Source of the DNA: CAVSMC01 sp963798655 | Lineage (GTDB): Bacteria; Pseudomonadota; Gammaproteobacteria; Burkholderiales; Casimicrobiaceae | DNA: 64,000 nucleotides | Direction of reading: 5' to 3' | Assembly (NCBI GenBank): GCA_963798655.1 | Contig: CAWCUH010000004.1 | Coordinates: 372,001-436,000, forward strand | Shown: piece by piece, positions 60,004 to 64,000 of the stretch | How the letters are laid out: every line of letters begins with the position of its first letter | How positions within the stretch are numbered: the first letter of the stretch is position 1 | Position numbers and translations under genes: made by a program | The notes under the pieces: model-generated | The model's input: only the letters and a program-made list of their open reading frames with translations | What the model was told of the DNA's origin: nothing | The model's database searches: none

Positions 60004-60788
60004 AGCTCGCCTCCGAGCGCAGCGCGCGCGGCGAGCCGCTTCAGTCCCGAGATGCCCGCCGTCGGCGCGATCGACTTCGGGCAGCGCTCGGTGCATGCGC
60101 CAATCGTGTGGCACGCGTGGCACCCGGCGTCGCCGGCGACCGCGCGCAGCCGCTCGCTCTGCTGCGCGTCGCGCACGTCGTTCGCGAGCGTCCACGCGCG
60201 ATTCAGTGCGGCGGGACCGAGGTAATCGGGGCGCCATCCGACGACGTCGCACGACGCGTGACAGACGCCGCAGCCGATGCACTCAATCCCGGCATTGGCG
60301 GCGGCGCGCCGGCGCGAAGCCGGATCGACGCGCGCGAAATCGTCGCGTCGCGTCGTACGGCCCTTGAACTGACCTCGCGCGCGCGCCCACTTGTCGAAGA
60401 AATCGCGCATGTCGACGACGAGGTCGCGCACGATGGGAAAATTCGCGAGCGGCGCGATTTCGAGCCGATCGGCGGCGGCGACGTTCGCCACGTGCGTTCG
60501 GCACGTCCAGCGCGCGACGCCGTTCACCGTCATCGCGCAGGACCCGCACATGCCGACGCGGCACGCGAAGCGATACGCGAGCGTCGGCGCGAGCCGGCGC
60601 TGGATGTACGTGACGACGTCGAGAACCGTCTGGCTGTCGAGGCGCGGTACGTCGAACGGTGCGAATGCGCCGTCGGCGCCCCCGCGCCAGACGCTCACCG
60701 CGAGCGACCGGCGCGAGCTTCGTGCGTCGAGCGTCGGCGCGGGGTCGATCAGCGGCGGTTTGGACCGTCGCCGACATGGCGGCCGCAC
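60000..60788 (-). CDS. Succinate dehydrogenase/fumarate reductase-type iron-sulfur subunit
   Basis: An iron-sulfur protein of about 262 residues. A plant-type [2Fe-2S] region reads FACRVGMCGSCAMTVNGVAR and ends in Cys; then ECIGCGVCHASCDVVGW and GCHACHTIGACTERCPKSI bind [4Fe-4S] and [3Fe-4S]. The start is uncertain: GTG 60788 and GTG 60698 (VSVWRGG) are both possible, and a TTG at 60971 adds unrelated Arg-rich sequence. It is the first gene of the operon and faces the LysR gene. Confidence 0.85.
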   Translation of the reverse strand: MRPPCRRRSKPPLIDPAPTLDARSSRRSLAVSVWRGGADGAFAPFDVPRLDSQTVLDVVTYIQRRLAPTLAYRFACRVGMCGSCAMTVNGVARWTCRTHVANVAAADRLEIAPLANFPIVRDLVVDMRDFFDKWARARGQFKGRTTRRDDFARVDPASRRRAAANAGIECIGCGVCHASCDVVGWRPDYLGPAALNRAWTLANDVRDAQQSERLRAVAGDAGCHACHTIGACTERCPKSIAPTAGISGLKRLAARAALGGEL

Positions 60789-60996
60789 TCGTGCGTCGGC
60801 GCCGGCGACGCTGCGCTCGGCGAGCGGTCCGGCGGCGCCGCGATGTGCTTTCGCGGGACGCCGTGCTTCGCTGCGCGCGAAACGTCGCCAGAGCGGCGGT
60901 CGAAGCCGTGGCCGGATGCGATTTCGGTTCTGACGTGCGCCATGGCGATGCGGCGTCCTTGGCTGACCCAAGCTAGAAGCCGGATTATGTCCGCCG

Positions 60997-61045
60997 CTTG
61001 AGCCAAAGAAAAGCTAGTATTATTTGAGTTGAGACAAAGTAAAAC
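60997..61045. promoter_or_regulatory. AT-rich divergent promoter of the LysR gene and the SDH/fumarase operon
   Basis: A locally AT-rich stretch containing CTTGAGCCAAAG and TTTGAGTTGAGACAAA, each with a TTG...CAA-type dyad as expected for LysR boxes. It is the only AT-rich interval between the regulator and the operon it probably controls. Confidence 0.35.
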
Positions 61046-61077
61046 TTTATGCTCTCCATCCGCAGTCGATCGCGCCG

Positions 61078-62010
61078 GTGATATCGCTCAGAACGCTGAA
61101 GACGTTCCTCGCAGTCGTGCGCCACGGGACGCTTGCCGCGGCCGGCAAGGAGATCGGCCTCACGGCGGCGGCGGTCGGCCTGCAGGTCAAGGCGCTCGAA
61201 GCGGCGCTCGACCAGACGCTGTTCGACCGCACCGGCCGCGCGCTCGTGCTGAATACCGCAGGCCGCAACGCCGTGCCGCGGATCGAGGATCTGGTTGCGC
61301 GCTTCGACGTCCTCGTCGCCGGCCGCGACGCCGACGACCTGTCGGGCGCGGTTGCGATCGGCGCCATCGTCTCCGCGCTGATGGGCGCATTCGCCGACGC
61401 GCTGTGGACGATCAAGCGCGACCACCGCGCGCTCGACGTAAAGCTCTTCGCGGGCCTGTCGAGCGACTTCGCGCGCGCCGTCGAGAACGGCGAGCTCGAC
61501 GCCGCGGTCGTCGCGCAGTCGCCGCGGCCGCTGCCGGCACGCCTCGCGTGGACGCCGCTCTACCGCGAGCCGATGGTGATGATAGTGCCGCGGCGGCCGC
61601 ACTTCGATCTGCGCTCGCGGCCGCTCGACACGCTGCGAAGCGCGCCGTTCATCCGCTTTCAGCGCGAGCTGTGGACCGGCCATTTGGTGAAGCGCGCGCT
61701 CGCACAGTGCAACGTCACCGTCCGTGACGCGATGGAATTGAACTCGGTGGAGGCGATCATCGAGCTCGTGCGGCAGGGATTCGGCGTGTCCATCGTGCCC
61801 ATGCTCGCGAACGTCCAATGGTCGCGCGACGGCGCGCTGTCGGTGATCCGCCTGCCGGGCGTCGACATCGAGCGGCGGGTCGGATTGATCGAGCGCCGCC
61901 GGCACGGCCGCATGCGCTTCACCGCGGCGATCAAGGCGTACTTCGACGCGAGCGGAGGCGCGCGCCGGAAACCCGCTAGAATTCGAGCAGTTTCCGACAC
62001 TTCGCAATGA
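61078..62010 (+). CDS. LysR-family transcriptional regulator
   Basis: A 310-residue regulator: the amino winged helix LRTLKTFLAVVRHGTLAAAG followed by LQVKALEAALDQTLFDRTGR, then a two-lobed effector domain (SGAVAIGAIVSALMG; GFGVSIVPMLANV). GTG start at 61078. It is divergent from the SDH/fumarase operon and probably its regulator. Its stop overlaps the glyQ ATG by 4 bases, placing a regulator directly against a housekeeping operon. Confidence 0.92.
   Translation: MISLRTLKTFLAVVRHGTLAAAGKEIGLTAAAVGLQVKALEAALDQTLFDRTGRALVLNTAGRNAVPRIEDLVARFDVLVAGRDADDLSGAVAIGAIVSALMGAFADALWTIKRDHRALDVKLFAGLSSDFARAVENGELDAAVVAQSPRPLPARLAWTPLYREPMVMIVPRRPHFDLRSRPLDTLRSAPFIRFQRELWTGHLVKRALAQCNVTVRDAMELNSVEAIIELVRQGFGVSIVPMLANVQWSRDGALSVIRLPGVDIERRVGLIERRRHGRMRFTAAIKAYFDASGGARRKPARIRAVSDTSQ
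61977..61982 (+). promoter_or_regulatory. Putative -10 of glyQS inside the lysR 3' end
   Basis: TAGAAT 24 bases before the glyQ ATG, within the final codons of the LysR gene, giving glyQS a promoter of its own despite the gene overlap. Confidence 0.4.
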
Positions 62011-62921
62011 TCACGTTCCAGCAACTGATCCTTCAGCTGCAGCGCTACTGGGATGCCAAAGGCTGCGCGCTGCTGCAGCCGTACGACATGGAAGTCGGCG
62101 CCGGCACCTCGCACACGGCGACGTTCCTGCGCGCACTCGGACCCGAGCCGTGGCGCGCCGCCTACGTGCAGCCGTCACGGCGCCCGAAGGACGGGCGCTA
62201 CGGCGACAACCCGAACCGCCTGCAGCATTACTACCAGTACCAGGTCGTGCTGAAGCCATCGCCGCCCGCCATCCTCGACCTCTATCTCGGATCGCTGCGC
62301 GCGCTCGGCTTCGATCTGCGTGAAAACGACGTGCGCTTCGTCGAGGACGACTGGGAGAATCCGACGCTCGGCGCGTGGGGTCTCGGCTGGGAAGTGTGGC
62401 TGAACGGCATGGAGGTGACGCAATTCACCTATTTCCAGCAGGTCGGCGGCCTCGACTGCAATCCGATCACCGGCGAGATCACGTACGGCCTCGAGCGGCT
62501 CGCGATGTATCTGCAGGGCAAGGACAACGTTTTCGACCTCGTGTGGACCGACGGGCTGTCGTACCGCGACGTCTATCATCAGAACGAAGTCGAGCAGTCG
62601 ACGTACAACTTCGAGCAGTCGAACGCCGCGAAGCTCTTCGAGCTGTTCTCGCTCTTCGAGGCGGAGGCGAGACGGCTGCTCGAGGCCAAGCTGCCGCTGC
62701 CCGGCTACGAGATGATTCTCAAGGCCGCGCACACGTTCAACCTGCTCGACGCGCGCGGCGCGATCTCGGTGACCGAGCGCGCGGCGTACATCGCGCGCAT
62801 CCGCACGCTGTCGCGGCTCGTCGCGCTCGCCTATCTCGAGTCGCGGCGCGAGCGCGGCTATCCGATGCTGCCGTCCTCGCAGCGCGCGTCGATGCCGGCG
62901 AGCTACGCCGAAGCCGCATGA
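62007..62921 (+). CDS. glyQ: Glycine-tRNA ligase alpha subunit
   Basis: GlyQ (304 residues), the catalytic half of the bacterial alpha2beta2 glycyl-tRNA synthetase. MITFQQLILQLQRYWDAKGC, AYVQPSRRPKDGRYGDNPNR, WEVWLNGMEVTQFTYFQQVG and ITYGLERLAMYLQGKDNVFD are nearly invariant. Length is normal. The beta gene follows 37 bases later. Confidence 0.98.
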   Translation: MITFQQLILQLQRYWDAKGCALLQPYDMEVGAGTSHTATFLRALGPEPWRAAYVQPSRRPKDGRYGDNPNRLQHYYQYQVVLKPSPPAILDLYLGSLRALGFDLRENDVRFVEDDWENPTLGAWGLGWEVWLNGMEVTQFTYFQQVGGLDCNPITGEITYGLERLAMYLQGKDNVFDLVWTDGLSYRDVYHQNEVEQSTYNFEQSNAAKLFELFSLFEAEARRLLEAKLPLPGYEMILKAAHTFNLLDARGAISVTERAAYIARIRTLSRLVALAYLESRRERGYPMLPSSQRASMPASYAEAA

Positions 62922-62958
62922 GCCCGCGCGACGGCGGCTTGCGCTTGCGGCAGTCACG

Positions 62959-64000
62959 ATGAGCGTCGCCACGCTCGCCGTCGAGCTTCTCACCGAGGAA
63001 CTGCCGCCGAAGGCACTCGCGCGGCTGTCGGCGGCGTTCACCGATGCGCTCGTCGACGGCCTGCGCGCTCGCGGGTTCCTCGGTGCGCAAAGCCGTTTCG
63101 TGCCGTACGCAACGCCGCGCCGGCTCGCGGCGACGATCACGCACGTGCTCGACCGCTCGCCGGACCAGCCGATCACGCAGCGGCTGATGCCGGCGTCGGT
63201 GGCGCTCGATGCGGGCGGCAGCCCGACGCTCGCGCTGCGCAGGAAGCTCGATGCGCTCGGCCGCGGTTACCTCGCCGACCAGATGACGCATGGGTTCGAC
63301 GGTCCCGAGCGCTTGGCGCGCGCAGCGGACGGCAAAACCGAGTCGATCTTCCTCCACTCGATCACATCGGGCAGCGCGCTGCAGGTCGGCCTGCAGGCGG
63401 CCCTCGACGACGCGCTCGCGAAGCTGCCGATCCCGAAGGTGATGAGCTACCCGCGCCTCGGCAGCTACTGGAACGACACGAAGTTCGTGCGGCCCGCGCA
63501 CTCGCTGCTCGCGCTGCACGGCGAGGTCATCGTCGCGGTTACCGCTCTCGGCCTCCACGCCGGCAGCACGACCGACGGCCACCGGTTCCTGTCGCGCACC
63601 GGCATCGCGATCGCGAACGCCGACGCCTACGCGGAAACGCTCGCAGCGGAAGGCAAGCTCATCGCGAGCTTCGACGATCGCCGTGCGCGCATCGTCGCCG
63701 GCTTGCGGGCCGCTTCAGGCAATGATTCGCCGATCATGCCGGACGCGCTGCTGGACGAGGTGACGGCGCTCGTCGAGTGTCCCGCGGTGTACGCGGGCAC
63801 GTTCGACGCGGCGTTTCTCGACGTGCCGGCTGAATGCCTGGTGCTCACGATGCAGCAGAACCAGAAGTACTTCGCGCTCGCCGGCGGTGACGGGCGGCTC
63901 GTTTCGCGGTTCCTCGTCGTGTCCAACATCGAGACGAGCGACCCGTCGGCGATTGTCCAGGGCAACGAGCGGGTACTGCGCGCGCGGCTCGCCGACGCGA
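62959..64000 (+). CDS. glyS: Glycine-tRNA ligase beta subunit (5' part)
   Basis: The first 347 codons of GlyS; the gene runs off the right edge. It starts MSVATLAVELLTEELPPKAL and carries FVPYATPRRLAATITHVLD, IPKVMSYPRLGSYWNDTKFVRP and MQQNQKYFALAGGDGRL, all typical. The missing part would hold the HD-like and anticodon-binding domains, since whole GlyS is about 700 residues. Confidence 0.97.
   Translation, partial: MSVATLAVELLTEELPPKALARLSAAFTDALVDGLRARGFLGAQSRFVPYATPRRLAATITHVLDRSPDQPITQRLMPASVALDAGGSPTLALRRKLDALGRGYLADQMTHGFDGPERLARAADGKTESIFLHSITSGSALQVGLQAALDDALAKLPIPKVMSYPRLGSYWNDTKFVRPAHSLLALHGEVIVAVTALGLHAGSTTDGHRFLSRTGIAIANADAYAETLAAEGKLIASFDDRRARIVAGLRAASGNDSPIMPDALLDEVTALVECPAVYAGTFDAAFLDVPAECLVLTMQQNQKYFALAGGDGRLVSRFLVVSNIETSDPSAIVQGNERVLRARLADA

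Noticed and set aside
1..64000. tRNA genes, insertion sequences or prophage
   Set aside because: I looked through the gaps between genes and saw no cloverleaf, transposase, integrase or phage structural gene.

Overview
The window is a GC-rich (about 68-70 % by eye) stretch of a betaproteobacterial chromosome, most likely Burkholderiales. Pointers are the Bug-type (TctC) solute receptor, TRAP transporters, a 6S RNA gene directly downstream of zapA, the miaB-ybeZ-ybeY-corC-lnt string, and short intergenic palindromes typical of this group. Coding density is high. I see no tRNA, rRNA, transposase, prophage or CRISPR array. Genes run off both ends: an RND pump at the left and glyS at the right.

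Layout. 1-2.5 kb: end of an RND efflux operon, then a small HExxH protein and a 42-codon peptide gene. 2.6-6.6 kb: metK, an unknown gene and an old-yellow-enzyme gene on the minus strand, and a Sua5/TsaC gene that appears frameshifted near its 5' end. 6.6-13.6 kb: a probable malonate locus with a fused malonate-decarboxylase beta/gamma protein, a DctPQM TRAP transporter, a MatB-like ligase and a quinone oxidoreductase. 13.6-27.9 kb: a TctCBA transporter and an oxalate module. The oxalate genes are oxalyl-CoA decarboxylase, formyl-CoA transferase and a permuted ADP-forming acyl-CoA ligase; they are transcribed away from a GntR regulator and a two-subunit NAD formate dehydrogenase, and two GGTAT-N5-ATACC operators lie between. 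Together these would turn oxalate into CO2 and NADH.

27.9-34.9 kb: EVE protein, 6S RNA, zapA with its small coiled-coil partner, greB, and a cobalamin uptake locus (btuC- and btuD-like genes converging with btuF and btuB, the last behind a cobalamin riboswitch). 35-43.5 kb: miaB, a large metzincin lipoprotein, ybeZ, ybeY, corC and lnt. 43.5-49.2 kb: a SulP transporter followed by a probable sulfolactate module (suyAB, ABC ATPase and permease, TauE/SafE sulfite exporter). 49.2-55.8 kb: a degenerate LpxL-like acyltransferase, two divergent FemAB/CelD-type GNAT genes, a PPK2 polyphosphate kinase, and an RnfD/NqrB-like membrane protein fused to seven Cys-x7-Cys Sel1-like repeats. 55.8-62 kb: a second succinate dehydrogenase/fumarate reductase interleaved with a two-subunit class I fumarase, with a divergent LysR gene, then glyQ and glyS.

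The overall theme is catabolism of small di- and tri-acids (malonate, oxalate, sulfolactate, C4 acids), each with its own transporter. Three intergenic repeat families occur: a GGGTCAGAGTGC palindrome, a TTCCCGCG...CGCGGGAA palindrome (one copy overlaps the lnt start codon), and an exact triple 81-bp tandem repeat between the two fumarase genes. Function calls rest on reading motifs and gene context; no database search was run.
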